Counted from the first letter of the stretch, positions 1 to 9,130 are shown. The stretch: DNA of 64,000 nt from Mesorhizobium sp. M2E.F.Ca.ET.219.01.1.1 (GCF_004016445.2 NZ_SADT02000001.1:1717630-1781629); one strand, 5' to 3'. Numbers and translations: made by a program. Notes: generated by a model not told the origin, from the sequence alone.

Positions 1-20
1 GCCAGTTCGGGAGACAGGGA

Positions 21-320
21 ATGGACAGACTGCAATTCGAGGTGCCGGTGCGCATCACGCCCGCGCCCGGCCTGCCGGTCGAGGAAATCTACAGTGTCGA
101 GCAGGCGCTCGATTTCCTGCAGGATTGGCCGAAGCGCCGGCAGGGCAAGATCTACGAAGCGGCCTTCAATGCCTGCTTCGGGGCGACGGTCGATGTGGCC
201 AGCACCGAGGAAGCATGCCGGGCGTTTGCAACCTTCTGCCGCGTCAGCGGACTGCTGGCGAGGGACGCGATGTTTCTCGGCAAGCGCAGGGCAGGGACGC
301 ATCGCGAGGCGCGCGCCTGA
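21..320 (+). CDS. DUF982 family protein
   Basis: A 99-residue protein matching the small DUF982 family that is abundant in Mesorhizobium and other Rhizobiales; its function is unknown. The family look comes from the sequence DWPKRRQGKIYEAAFNAC (about residues 34-51): a tryptophan-proline pair, a basic turn, then an Ala/Cys-rich helix. There is no signal peptide or membrane segment, so it is probably cytoplasmic. The ATG follows a purine-rich GGGAGACAGGGA stretch that serves as ribosome binding site. It stands alone, convergent with the hydroxylase gene that ends at 394. Family assignment is from recalled family features. Confidence 0.75.
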   Translation: MDRLQFEVPVRITPAPGLPVEEIYSVEQALDFLQDWPKRRQGKIYEAAFNACFGATVDVASTEEACRAFATFCRVSGLLARDAMFLGKRRAGTHREARA

Positions 321-393
321 GTCTTTGTTTCGTCCAGGTCTTTCCCAAGACCGTATCTACGGGCGACATGCACAAGGCGTTGATCGCACTGGT

Positions 394-1080
394 TCAGCCG
401 CCGAACGACACGCCGCGGTAGCGCATTCCCACCTGGACGCCGCGCACGATCACGCGCGACAGGATCTCCATATCCAGCGGCATTTGCGGACGCCACACGT
501 CGAGCAGGAGAGCGACGCGCGGCTGATCCGAGTTGTTCGTGACTTCGTGCTCGAACGTGTCGTCCCACAGCATGCATTCGCCATCGGCGATGCGCCTTTC
601 CTCATGGTTGATCATCATGATCGTTGCCGGGCGGCCATCCGGCTGCTTCGGGATGACGAGGCCGAGATGGAAGCGCATGATGCCGCGAAATGGTCCGCGG
701 TGCGGCGGGATGTGCTTGTGCGGGGCGAGGAACGAGATGGCCGCCGACTTGACCTCGGGGCATTCGGTGAGCAGCCGGCTCAGCACCGGCATGCGCGCGA
801 GGTTTTCCGGGACCGTCATGTCATAGGCTTTGAGCACGAACATGCGCCAGTCGAGACCGTCATTGGCTGAGATATCGGCCTGCTCCGGCATGATGTCGTG
901 GAAACGCGGCGCTTTGTTCAGCTTTGCCGCCAGCGCCTCGTCGCGGATGTCCTGCCAGGCGGCGGCGAACTTCGCTGCATTGGGAAAATGCGTGCCGGCA
1001 TCAAGAATGGCCGGCGCATCTATGCGCTTTTCATAAATACGGCGGACCAGGTTGGTTCCGAGATCGTAGGCGCCTGTCAT
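394..1080 (-). CDS. Aspartyl/asparaginyl beta-hydroxylase family dioxygenase
   Basis: A 228-residue Fe(II)/2-oxoglutarate-dependent oxygenase of the aspartyl/asparaginyl beta-hydroxylase family, which also includes the lipid A hydroxylase LpxO. The diagnostic core is visible: HRGPFRG at residues 127-133, then DDTFEHEV (173-180, with His178 as second metal-binding histidine) and RVALLLDVWRP (188-198), where the arginine would bind 2-oxoglutarate. No signal peptide or membrane anchor is seen, whereas LpxO-type enzymes are often membrane-linked. The substrate could be a protein side chain or a lipid acyl chain; the sequence does not decide. Monocistronic, with about 200 bp free upstream. Confidence 0.8.
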   Translation of the reverse strand: MTGAYDLGTNLVRRIYEKRIDAPAILDAGTHFPNAAKFAAAWQDIRDEALAAKLNKAPRFHDIMPEQADISANDGLDWRMFVLKAYDMTVPENLARMPVLSRLLTECPEVKSAAISFLAPHKHIPPHRGPFRGIMRFHLGLVIPKQPDGRPATIMMINHEERRIADGECMLWDDTFEHEVTNNSDQPRVALLLDVWRPQMPLDMEILSRVIVRGVQVGMRYRGVSFGG

Positions 1081-1278
1081 CTCATTACCTCAACGAGGCT
1101 GTTATATAGTGGGATATTGTTTGCGAGCGTCGCTCACGGAGATTTGTATGGTTGTCAACAGGCGGGGCCTCCCCTGCCTTTTCAAGGCTTCGCTCGCTGC
1201 ATCGTGACCGCGCCACCGTTGCGGAGCGGCGTCGCCAGATGCGAACTTAACGATACGATGTTTTGCGAGGATGCCACC

Positions 1279-1572
1279 ATGCCCATGCGCAGGATTGCGT
1301 TTTGCGCGGCAGCGATGATCGTTGCCGCCACAAATTTCGCCGATGCACGGCCCGACTCACGCAAAATGACCTGCGCGCAGACCCAGGCGCTGATCCGGAG
1401 CCGGCATGCGGTGGTGCTGACCACCGGGGCGAACACCTATGAGCGCTATGTCCGCCAATTCGGCAACGAGTGCGATGCCCCCTACGTGCCGATGGTCGAC
1501 TATGTCACGGCCAGTGACGGGCGGTGCATGGTCTATCGGTGCGAAGAGCCGGCGCCGATGATTCCGGATTGA
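1279..1572 (+). CDS. Small exported cysteine-containing protein
   Basis: A 97-residue hypothetical protein. The start at 1279 is chosen because AGG at 1268-1270 lies at ribosome-binding distance and the N-terminus then reads as a signal peptide (MPMRRIAFCAAAMIVAATNFADA, cleavage expected after ADA). The mature part carries four cysteines (in MTCAQ, NECDA, GRCMV, YRCEE), consistent with two disulfides in the periplasm. I do not recognise a named domain. In-frame ATG codons upstream exist (1258) but would hide the signal peptide. Confidence 0.55.
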   Translation: MPMRRIAFCAAAMIVAATNFADARPDSRKMTCAQTQALIRSRHAVVLTTGANTYERYVRQFGNECDAPYVPMVDYVTASDGRCMVYRCEEPAPMIPD

Positions 1573-1679
1573 TCTGCGCTCGCCGCTTCGCTCTGCCGGG
1601 TGCCTGCTTTTTTGGAGCGTCAACGTGACCTGGCGAGGGCGGCGGCATTCCGTTTCCACCGCAAAGTGCCCGCTGCCTC

Positions 1680-1925
1680 TCACTTGACTTTCTTAATCTC
1701 CGGGCCTGCCGGCTGGTCGGTCGCCGGAGCCGGCGTGCAATCCTGCCCTTTGCATTCCAGGGCGGGGTCGTCCTTCGGCGGCAGGCAATTCTGCCCCTGG
1801 CAATGAACGGGCGGCTGCGCCGCGTCGCCGTTCGGCTGGGTGGGCTGATCTTCGGCGCGGGCGGGCTGCAGCCCGGCCAGGCCGGTCATTGCAACGCATA
1901 AGAGCGCTGTCCGAAGCAGGTTCAT
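1680..1925 (-). CDS. Small exported protein with two CxGQxC motifs
   Basis: An 81-residue protein with a clear signal peptide (MNLLRTALLCVAMTGLAGLQPARA, cleavage after ARA). The mature 57 residues are rich in Pro, Gln and Asp and hold two copies of a short Cys motif, HCQGQNC and ECKGQDC, about 18 residues apart. They could form small disulfide loops or a metal site. No named family is recognised. An alternative ATG four codons upstream (MEAR) is possible. It faces the secreted-protein gene ending at 1572. Confidence 0.5.
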   Translation of the reverse strand: MNLLRTALLCVAMTGLAGLQPARAEDQPTQPNGDAAQPPVHCQGQNCLPPKDDPALECKGQDCTPAPATDQPAGPEIKKVK

Positions 1926-2063
1926 CCGCGCCTCCATGTCGAGGCAGAACTCTACACCGTCTGATCGTTGCCAACATGCGTCACCCAATAACGCCGTTAA
2001 TGACGGGTTTCAGCCGGAAAGCGCGAGGTGCCGGATTTTGCAGCTGTTCAGGGGAGATAAGTC

Positions 2064-2138
2064 TGGTACGCCCAAGGGGAATCGAACCCCTGTTACCGCC
2101 GTGAAAGGGCGGTGTCCTAACCGCTAGACGATGGGCGC
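2064..2138 (-). tRNA. tRNA-Glu (anticodon TTC)
   Basis: Read on the minus strand, the 7-bp acceptor stem (5' GCGCCCA with TGGGCGT), the D arm, the anticodon stem CCGCC/GGCGG with loop CTTTCAC, and the T arm GGGGTTCGATTCCCC all form. The anticodon TTC lies at 2103-2105. The CCA end is encoded in the genome (2064-2066). The first acceptor pair is G-U. Confidence 0.95.
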
Positions 2139-2306
2139 GCTCAGACGAAGCGGCTTATAATTGCGTTGTTGGCAACCGGCAACCCATCTGCCGCCACATG
2201 CGACAACTTTTTTCAAAGGGCTGCAACAGCCGGCTTTCGGGGCAGGCACAGTTTGCGATCTCGCTTTTTGCGCACCCTGGAGATTAGTCGGGACTTCCCT
2301 CGCGAT

Positions 2307-2485
2307 CGTCATTCTATGGCGGAGCAAGGAGCGAAGCGACGCGGCGCAGACCATAGAATCCATTCCGTTACCTATGAGCGTTGCAACCGGGCAGAATCTG
2401 CGCCGCTGCATTCCACGGTCGAGGTAACGGAATGGATCCTCGGGTCTGCGCGTCCGCTTCGCTCCCGCTCCGCCCGTGGATGACG
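2307..2485. repeat. Long palindromic intergenic repeat element
   Basis: This is the main content of the 427-bp gap between tRNA-Glu and the peptidase gene. A perfect 16-bp inverted repeat (2358-2373 with 2422-2437) is flanked by longer imperfect arms: 2307-2357 resembles the reverse complement of 2438-2485 (shared blocks CGTCAT, GGCGGAGC, GGAGCGAAGCG, GCAGACC). The whole folds as one long hairpin. Elements of this style are common between genes in Mesorhizobium. No protein-coding signal is seen in it. The rest of the gap (2139-2306, 2486-2565) shows nothing else. Confidence 0.8.
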
Positions 2486-2565
2486 AAGCTCGGAAGACTT
2501 TGGCCAATCGCGAACGCCCCGACGGCTTGTTGGAGCAGCGTGCTATGCCTGGGCCAAGCCGAATA

Positions 2566-3882
2566 TCAGCCGTCTTCTCCACCGCCGCTGCGGCGACGGC
2601 AGCGCCAGTTCCAGTCGCGCTCGGGGCCGACGTCGACATGGATGGATTCGGTGTGGCAGTAGGTGCCGACGCCGCCACGGCCGGGCATCGTGCGGACATA
2701 ATTCGCCAGCTCCCATTTCGAGACGCCGGGCACCTGGATGTCTGCGGCGGCGCAGTACATGTGCAGCGAGTTCTTGGCGCCGTTGGCGCGGCGGTTGCGC
2801 GAGGGGTCGCGGTAGCCGGAGGTGACAACCATCTTGCGGCCGAAATGACCCTCGATCGTCTTCAGCACCCGCACCAGCGACGGTTTCAGGCAGGCGACGT
2901 CGACGCTTTCGTTCTGCTTCAGAAGGCCGTTGGGCGCGAGCCTTGCCATGCCGGCGGCCGAGGCCACCTGATAGGAACCGCCGCCGCCCTCGTCCTCGTT
3001 GAGGTCGACGTCGCTCTCGTCGTCGATGCCGGACTTGCGCTTGATCTCGAACAGCGCGGTCTGGCGCACGCCGGGCAGCGCGTCGGCGCCGGTGATGTGA
3101 TAGCTCGGGTCGTCGAGCGAGGCGAGTTGCACCGGCTTTGCGGCCGGCGTCGCGGAGGCCAGCTCAACGATCGGCTTGGCGGGAGCCGGCGCGTCGGTTG
3201 CGGTCTTGGCCTGCGCCGCCGGTTGGTCGCCGGAGCGCGAATTGTTGATCAGCGGCGCGGGTGCTGCCGATGCCGGCGTGGTGCTGAACAGCGAGGCGAA
3301 CAGGCTCTTCTTCGGCGCGGCGACCTGCGGCTGCGCCGGCTCGCCCGCGGTCACATAGACGCCGTTGCTCATGGCCTGCGTGGTCGCCTGCGCCTTGGAC
3401 GCAATGGCGGCGGCATCGCCGGCGGCGATCTGCTGGGCCACGGCTTGCGTCTGTTCCGCCGTTTGCGCCGGCTGAACCAGCGGTTGCGGTGTGTTGCCGG
3501 CAATCGCGGCGGCGCCGGCGGGCACCACGACGGCGGGGAAGGCGGCTTGCGGCCGCGTCTCCGGCACATAGGCGACCTTCTCGGGCAAAGGCGTGTCGCC
3601 TTCGCTCATCACGGTCGCTGCCGCATCGGCAGTCGCGGATGCCGCCTGAGCCGACGAATCGGCGGTTGTTGCCGCCTTGGCGCCGGATGTCGCGCTCATT
3701 TCGGTGGCGGTTGAATTGTAGGCAGGCGAAACGACCGACATCGTCGGGTCGCCGGTCGATGTGCAGGAGGCCAGAAGCACGGCGAAAAGCGCCGCCGCTA
3801 TGCTGCGACCTTCCTTTCGTGCAAGACGCCAACCTGCTGATTTCAAAATAAATTCCCCCTCGGCATCCGGTCGGTCCGTCAT
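2566..3882 (-). CDS. Peptidase M15A-like (DUF882/YcbK-type) lipoprotein
   Basis: A 438-residue lipoprotein whose C-terminal 110 residues match the M15 D-Ala-D-Ala peptidase fold as seen in YcbK/DUF882 proteins. Predicted zinc ligands are His374 and Asp381 (SLHMYCAAADI) and His415 (ESIHVDV). The N-terminus has a hydrophobic stretch ending in a lipobox with Cys40 (LLASC). Residues 41-330 are a low-complexity Ala/Thr/Pro-rich linker, suited to spanning the periplasm. It probably acts on peptidoglycan at the cell envelope. The last residues (RCRRRSGGGEDG) are basic then acidic. It is separated from phaC by about 185 bp without recognised features. Confidence 0.8.
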   Translation of the reverse strand: MTDRPDAEGEFILKSAGWRLARKEGRSIAAALFAVLLASCTSTGDPTMSVVSPAYNSTATEMSATSGAKAATTADSSAQAASATADAAATVMSEGDTPLPEKVAYVPETRPQAAFPAVVVPAGAAAIAGNTPQPLVQPAQTAEQTQAVAQQIAAGDAAAIASKAQATTQAMSNGVYVTAGEPAQPQVAAPKKSLFASLFSTTPASAAPAPLINNSRSGDQPAAQAKTATDAPAPAKPIVELASATPAAKPVQLASLDDPSYHITGADALPGVRQTALFEIKRKSGIDDESDVDLNEDEGGGGSYQVASAAGMARLAPNGLLKQNESVDVACLKPSLVRVLKTIEGHFGRKMVVTSGYRDPSRNRRANGAKNSLHMYCAAADIQVPGVSKWELANYVRTMPGRGGVGTYCHTESIHVDVGPERDWNWRCRRRSGGGEDG

Positions 3883-4067
3883 CGCCGCGCCACTCCAGCA
3901 TTGCGCTGCGATAACCCTCCTGTTCCCAACCGGAAACGGGATATGTGTCGAATCTGCAAGCCTCGAAATTTATCTGCTTCGAACGCTGATTTGAGGCCGT
4001 GAAACGATTGACGCCACCATTTCGCCCTGTTTTGGCGGCCCGTCAACTCACCAGACATTACAATCCG

Positions 4068-5903
4068 TTACACACGCACCTTGACATAGGTGCCCGGCGC
4101 ATCCCCCAAGGTTTTCATATGCTTGCCGGGTTTGCGGGCGGGCACGCGGATGTTGTCCTGGTTCTCGATCCAGTGTTGCCAGTGCGTCCACCAGGAGCCT
4201 TGATGCTCGTTCGCGGCGGCAAGCCACGCGTTGAAGTCGCCCACCGGCTTGCCGCCGGTCCAGTACTGGTACTTTTTGGCGGCAGGCGGGTTGACGACGC
4301 CTGCGATGTGGCCGGAACCCGCCATCACATATTCGACGTCGCCGCCGAAGAACCGCGAGCCCAGGAACACCGAAAGCGCCGGCGCGATGTGGTCTTCCTT
4401 CGTGGCAAGGTTGTAGACGGGGATCGTGATGTCGGCCAGCGACACCGTGCGGCCGGCAAGCTCCATCGTGCCGCGCGAGAGATTGTTCTCAAGATAGCAG
4501 TTGCGCAGATAGAAGGAGTGGTTGGCCGCCGCCATGCGCGTGGAATCGGAATTCCAGTAGAGCAGGTCGAAGGGCAGGGGCTCCTTGCCGCGCATGTAGT
4601 TGTTGATGACATAGGGCCAGATCAGGTCGCCCGAGCGCAGCATGTTGAAGGCGGTCGCCATCTTGGTGCCCTCAAGATAGCCCTTTTCGCTCATCGAGCG
4701 CTCGACGGCGGCGACCTGGTCCTCGTCGACGAAGACCTTGAGGTCCCCGGCATAGGTGAAATCGACTTGCGTCGTGAAGAAGGTGGCCGATTTGATGCGG
4801 TGGTCGCCTTCCTGCGCCAGCAGAGCAAGGGCCGCACCAAGCAGCGTGCCGCCGACGCAATAGCCGATGGCGTTGACTTCCTTCTCGCCGGTCGCCTTCT
4901 CCACCATGTCGAGGCCGTATTGCAGGCCTTCGCGGATATAGGCTTCCCAACCCTTGGCGCCGTGGCGCTCGTCGGGGTTGATCCAGGAGATGACGAAGAC
5001 CGTGTGGCCCTGCTCGATCGCCCAGCGGATGAAAGATTTCTGCGGGTTGAGGTCGAGGATGTAGAATTTGTTGATCCATGGCGGGCAGATCAGCAGCGGC
5101 CGCTTCAGCACCGTTTCCGTCACCGGATCGTATTGGATGATTTCGGCGACATCGCTGCGGCCGATGACCTTGCCGGGCGTGGTGGCGATGTTCTTGCCGA
5201 TTTCGAAGGGCGTGTAGTCGGCCTGGCGCAGCTTCAGGTCGCCGCGGCCGGCGGCGATATCCTCGGCCAGCATCTTCATGCCGCGCACCAGGTTCTCGCC
5301 GTTGGAGGCGACAGTCTCGCGAAACAGTTCCGGATTGGTCAGGATGAAGTTCGACGGCGCGATCGCGTTCGACACCTGCTTGACGTAGAAGCTCGCCTTG
5401 TGGCGGGTGTGGTCGTCCAGGCCCTCGGCATGCTCGACGAGCTCGTTCGCCCAGCGCGAGGTGACGAGATAGGCCTGCTTGAGGAAATCGAAGAAGGCGT
5501 TGCGGCCCCATTCCGGATCCTGGAAGCGCTTGTCGCCGCGCTCGGGCTGAACCGCGTCCGGCGGCGCCTCGGTGTTGGGATTGACCTTCTGGATGGCGTT
5601 CGCCCAGACCGTCATGTAGCCGGCGAACAGCCGCGTCTGCGCTTCGAGCGCGCGCTGCGGGTCGCCCAGCCAGTATTCCGACAGCTTGGAGAAGGTCTTG
5701 ACCATGTCGACGACCGGTTCGGCGACATGGTCGCGCACCTCACCTTTCTCGCGCGGCTCGGTCCAGGCGGAAGCCGCCTTGCCGGCCTGCTCGATCATGC
5801 GCGCCATGTTCAAGGCGAAGCGTTCGGGATCCTTCACCAGATATTGCTCGATGGCCGAAGGTCCGCCATTTTCCGCTTTGTCCGAATCGTCAGGTTTGGA
5901 CAT
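4068..5903 (-). CDS. phaC: Class I poly(3-hydroxyalkanoate) synthase
   Basis: PhaC joins (R)-3-hydroxyacyl-CoA units into polyhydroxybutyrate storage granules. The 611-residue length fits class I synthases. The lipase-like box GYCVGG gives catalytic Cys349; Asp504 (KEDHIAP) and His532 (GSGHIAG) complete the triad. The PhaC N-terminal domain precedes the alpha/beta-hydrolase part. The ATG at 5903 is chosen because a strong GGGAGG site lies just upstream and the protein begins at the usual place; the frame stays open further upstream, but that part looks non-coding. No phaA or phaB is adjacent. It is transcribed away from the small lipoprotein gene at 6001. Confidence 0.97.
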   Translation of the reverse strand: MSKPDDSDKAENGGPSAIEQYLVKDPERFALNMARMIEQAGKAASAWTEPREKGEVRDHVAEPVVDMVKTFSKLSEYWLGDPQRALEAQTRLFAGYMTVWANAIQKVNPNTEAPPDAVQPERGDKRFQDPEWGRNAFFDFLKQAYLVTSRWANELVEHAEGLDDHTRHKASFYVKQVSNAIAPSNFILTNPELFRETVASNGENLVRGMKMLAEDIAAGRGDLKLRQADYTPFEIGKNIATTPGKVIGRSDVAEIIQYDPVTETVLKRPLLICPPWINKFYILDLNPQKSFIRWAIEQGHTVFVISWINPDERHGAKGWEAYIREGLQYGLDMVEKATGEKEVNAIGYCVGGTLLGAALALLAQEGDHRIKSATFFTTQVDFTYAGDLKVFVDEDQVAAVERSMSEKGYLEGTKMATAFNMLRSGDLIWPYVINNYMRGKEPLPFDLLYWNSDSTRMAAANHSFYLRNCYLENNLSRGTMELAGRTVSLADITIPVYNLATKEDHIAPALSVFLGSRFFGGDVEYVMAGSGHIAGVVNPPAAKKYQYWTGGKPVGDFNAWLAAANEHQGSWWTHWQHWIENQDNIRVPARKPGKHMKTLGDAPGTYVKVRV

Positions 5904-5938
5904 GGTCCGCGGGGTTCCTCCCGGAGCGTTTTCTTGAC

Positions 5939-5969
5939 ATATTACCATGGGACATCTGACCGGGTCCAA
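5939..5969 (-). promoter_or_regulatory. Possible phaC promoter
   Basis: On the minus strand TTGGAC (5969-5964) and TAATAT (5944-5939) are separated by 19 bp, about 35 bp upstream of the phaC start codon. The -10 is good but the spacing is long, so this is only a candidate. Confidence 0.3.
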
Positions 5970-6000
5970 TTCGCTGTAACCCGGCTGCCAGGAAAACAAT

Positions 6001-6408
6001 ATGACGATTAATGTTGGCGGGACTTTTTTTCTCAGGCCGGGTTCGATCTGCCGCAAGGCGGTGCTGGCCGGGCTGGTCGGCGTGCTGTTGCCCGCCGGCG
6101 GCTGCACGAGCACCAGCACCAACAATGCAGCGCCGACCGCCTTGACCGAAGGCCCCAAGGACACCGGCTCCTACCCGAATCTCAACATTCCCCCGCAGGT
6201 GGCCGCCAAGCAGCTCACCAAGGAGGAGACCGCGGCGAACCTGGCTAGGCTCAAGGCCGAGCAGCAGGCGCAGGCTGCCAAGGGCGGCAGCGTCAAGGCG
6301 CCGACGAATTCCGCGGCGCTGAAGACGCTTGCCAAGACGCATGGCGACGACACGCTGAAGCAGATCGAGGGCAAATGCGACCCGACCCTCGACCCTAACT
6401 GCAATTAG
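6001..6408 (+). CDS. Small lipoprotein, function unknown
   Basis: A 135-residue predicted lipoprotein: basic start, hydrophobic segment VLAGLVGVLLPAGG and lipobox Cys35. The mature part has an Asn/Thr-rich linker, then a charged helical stretch rich in Glu, Lys and Ala (about residues 68-125) and a C-terminal CDPTLDPNC motif whose two cysteines could form a disulfide. No domain name is recognised. It starts 97 bp from the divergent phaC gene, so the two share an intergenic control region. Confidence 0.7.
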   Translation: MTINVGGTFFLRPGSICRKAVLAGLVGVLLPAGGCTSTSTNNAAPTALTEGPKDTGSYPNLNIPPQVAAKQLTKEETAANLARLKAEQQAQAAKGGSVKAPTNSAALKTLAKTHGDDTLKQIEGKCDPTLDPNCN

Positions 6409-6456
6409 GTTTATATCGCGCGCCGAAAGCGCCCCCTTCGATCGTCTGGAACTAAC

Positions 6457-7674
6457 ATGGAAGAATTTCACAAGGTCCGCCGGCTTCCGCCTTACGTGTT
6501 CGAGCAGGTCAACCGGCTGAAGGCCAGCGCCCGTTCGCGCGGCGCCGACATCATCGACCTTGGCATGGGCAATCCGGACCTGCCGACGCCGAAAGCCATC
6601 GTCGACAAATTGTGCGAGGTGGTGCGCGATCCGCGCACGCATCGCTATTCGTCCTCGCGCGGCATTCCGGGCCTGCGCCGCGCCCAAGCCAACTACTATG
6701 CCCGCCGCTTCGGCGTGAAGCTCAACCCCGACACGCAAGTGGTGGCGACGCTGGGCTCAAAGGAAGGCTTCGCCAACATGGCGCAGGCGATCACCGCGCC
6801 GGGCGACGTGATCCTGTGCCCCAATCCGACCTATCCGATCCATGCCTTCGGCTTTATCATGTCGGGCGGCGTCATCCGTTCGCTGCAGGTCGAGCCCGAT
6901 GACGGCTTCATCCCGGCGGTCGAGCGCGGTATCCGCCATTCGATCCCGAAGCCGCTGGCGCTGATCCTCAACTATCCGTCGAACCCGACGGCGCTGGTTG
7001 CCTCGCTCGACTTCTACAAGGACGTGGTCGCCTTCGCGAAGAAGAACGACATCATCATCCTCTCCGATCTTGCCTATTCCGAGATTTATTTCGACGGCAA
7101 TCCGCCGCCTTCGGTGCTGCAGGTGCCGGGCGCGATGGATATCTGCGTCGAGTTCACCTCGATGTCGAAGACCTTCTCCATGCCGGGCTGGCGCATGGGC
7201 TTCGCTGTCGGCAACGAGCGGCTGATCGCGGCGCTGACACGCGTGAAGTCCTATCTCGACTATGGCGCGTTCACACCGATCCAGGTGGCGGCAGCGCATG
7301 CGCTGAACGGCGACGGCGCCGACATCGAGGAGGTGCGCGAGGTCTACCACAAGCGGCGCGACGTGATGGTCGATTCCTTCGGCCGCGCCGGCTGGACCAT
7401 ACCCGCGCCCGCTGCCTCGATGTTCGCCTGGGCGCCGATCCCGGAACAGTTCCGCCATCTCGGCTCGCTCGAATTCTCCAAGCTGCTCATCGAGCACGCG
7501 GATGTCGCGGTGGCGCCGGGTGTCGGCTTCGGCGAGCACGGCGACGATTATGTGCGCGTGGCGCTGGTCGAGAACGAGCACCGGATCCGTCAGGCCGCGC
7601 GCAACATCAAGCGCTTCCTGGCATCGACCGCCAAGCAGCCCAACAATGTGGTGCCGCTCGCCGCTCGGCGCTGA
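6457..7674 (+). CDS. Class I/II PLP aminotransferase (AlaC / LL-DAP aminotransferase-like)
   Basis: A 405-residue fold-type I aminotransferase. The PLP lysine is Lys238 in SMSKTFSMPGWRMGF, with Asp204 and Tyr207 (SDLAYSE) at the cofactor ring and Arg246 for the substrate carboxylate. It resembles proteins called LL-diaminopimelate aminotransferase or alanine-glutamate transaminase AlaC; sequence alone does not choose between them. It lies 43 bp upstream of hom, which suggests a joint role in aspartate-family or alanine amino acid metabolism. The ATG begins MEEFHKVRRLPPYVF, the usual start of the family. Confidence 0.85.
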   Translation: MEEFHKVRRLPPYVFEQVNRLKASARSRGADIIDLGMGNPDLPTPKAIVDKLCEVVRDPRTHRYSSSRGIPGLRRAQANYYARRFGVKLNPDTQVVATLGSKEGFANMAQAITAPGDVILCPNPTYPIHAFGFIMSGGVIRSLQVEPDDGFIPAVERGIRHSIPKPLALILNYPSNPTALVASLDFYKDVVAFAKKNDIIILSDLAYSEIYFDGNPPPSVLQVPGAMDICVEFTSMSKTFSMPGWRMGFAVGNERLIAALTRVKSYLDYGAFTPIQVAAAHALNGDGADIEEVREVYHKRRDVMVDSFGRAGWTIPAPAASMFAWAPIPEQFRHLGSLEFSKLLIEHADVAVAPGVGFGEHGDDYVRVALVENEHRIRQAARNIKRFLASTAKQPNNVVPLAARR

Positions 7675-7717
7675 GTCTGCCTAATATCTACGGAATTTTT
7701 GAGGGGCGTCGCCGGAC

Positions 7718-9031
7718 ATGGCTGAAGCGTTGCGTGTTGGAATTGCCGGCCTCGGCACGGTTGGCGCCTCGGTGGCGCGCGTGCTGCGCGACAAGGCGGC
7801 GGAGCTCACCCGCCAATGCGGCCGCGACATCGTCGTGACGGCAGTTTCGGCCCGCGATCAGAAACGCGACCGCGGCATCGATCTCAGCGCCGCGAAATGG
7901 TTCGACGATCCGGTCAAGATGGCCGAAAAGGCCGACATCGACGTCTTTGTCGAGCTGATCGGCGGCGACGAAGGGCCGGCGCGGCTGGCGGTCAAGGCGG
8001 CGCTCGAGGCGGGCCGGCATGTCGTGACCGCCAACAAGGCGCTGCTTGCCAAGCATGGCGTGGCGCTTGCCGAGATCGCCGAGAAGAAGGGCGTGCTGCT
8101 CAATTACGAGGCGGCGGTGGCCGGCGGCATCCCGGTCATCAAGACGATGCGCGAGGCGATGGCCGGCAACGCCGTGACGCGTGTCTTCGGAATCCTCAAC
8201 GGCACCTGCAACTACATCCTGACCCGCATGGAAGCCGAGGGCATCTCGTTCGATGCTTGCCTCAAGGACGCGCAGCGGCTGGGCTATGCCGAGGCCGATC
8301 CGACCTTCGACATCGAAGGGCACGACACGGCGCACAAGCTGTCGATCCTGACCAGCCTTGCCTTCGGCACGAAGATCGCCGCCAACGACATCTATATGGA
8401 AGGCATCTCCAACATCACCCAGGCCGACATCCGCGCGGCGGCCGACCTCGGCTACCGCATCAAGCTGCTCGGCGTCGCTCAGCGGACCGACAGCGGCATC
8501 GAGCAGCGCGTCCATCCGACGATGGTGCCGACGGCGTCGGTCATCGCGCAGGTGCACGGCGTCACCAACGCCGTGGCGATCGAGACCGACATTCTGGGCG
8601 AGCTTCTGCTTTCCGGCCCAGGCGCCGGCGGCAATGCCACCGCCTCGGCGGTGATCGGCGACATCGCCGATATCGCCAAGAGCCGGCCCGGCTTCCAGCA
8701 CGCGCCGGTGTTCGGCTGGCCGGCGAAGGAGTTGAAGCCTTACAAGAAGGCGCAGATGCGCAGCCATGCCGGCGGCTACTTCATCCGGCTGACCGTGCAT
8801 GACCGCACCGGTGTCTTCGCTGCCATCGCCAAGCGCATGGCCGACAACGACATCTCGCTGGAATCGATCGTTCAGCAAGCGGCCGGCACGGAAACGCAGG
8901 CGCAGAAGACGGTCATCCTCGTCACCCACGAAACGACGGAAGCGGCGGTGCGCAAGGCGGTCGAAGGCATCACCAAGGACGGTCATCTGACCGACAAGCC
9001 GCAAGTGATCCGCATCGAGCGGGCGGAATAA
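7718..9031 (+). CDS. hom: Homoserine dehydrogenase
   Basis: Reduces aspartate-semialdehyde to homoserine with NAD(P)H, at the branch to threonine and methionine. The 437 residues show the N-terminal nucleotide site GLGTVG (11-16), the catalytic domain with GGIPVIKTMREAMAGN and NGTCNYILTRM, and a C-terminal ACT domain from about residue 355 (VHDRTGVFAAIAKRMADNDIS), normally the site of threonine feedback control. The start follows a GAGGGG site. It sits between the aminotransferase and glpX, the common rhizobial order. Confidence 0.97.
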   Translation: MAEALRVGIAGLGTVGASVARVLRDKAAELTRQCGRDIVVTAVSARDQKRDRGIDLSAAKWFDDPVKMAEKADIDVFVELIGGDEGPARLAVKAALEAGRHVVTANKALLAKHGVALAEIAEKKGVLLNYEAAVAGGIPVIKTMREAMAGNAVTRVFGILNGTCNYILTRMEAEGISFDACLKDAQRLGYAEADPTFDIEGHDTAHKLSILTSLAFGTKIAANDIYMEGISNITQADIRAAADLGYRIKLLGVAQRTDSGIEQRVHPTMVPTASVIAQVHGVTNAVAIETDILGELLLSGPGAGGNATASAVIGDIADIAKSRPGFQHAPVFGWPAKELKPYKKAQMRSHAGGYFIRLTVHDRTGVFAAIAKRMADNDISLESIVQQAAGTETQAQKTVILVTHETTEAAVRKAVEGITKDGHLTDKPQVIRIERAE

Positions 9032-9130
9032 GTCAGGTCCGATTCCGTCTTCAATCGATTGATTTTGCTGTCATTTCGAAAAATTGACGGGCCAAGTCTT
9101 GCCGTTGTCATGGAGCTTTGCCAGAAGGAG

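Noticed and set aside
5934..5962. Plus-strand promoter TTGACA for the lipoprotein gene at 6001
   Set aside because: TTGACA at 5934-5939 is perfect, but no TATAAT-like -10 lies 16-18 bp downstream.
3999..6011. 670-codon open frame on the plus strand
   Set aside because: Antisense to phaC, whose catalytic motifs are unambiguous. Long mirror frames are expected in high-GC DNA; this one has no domain signal.
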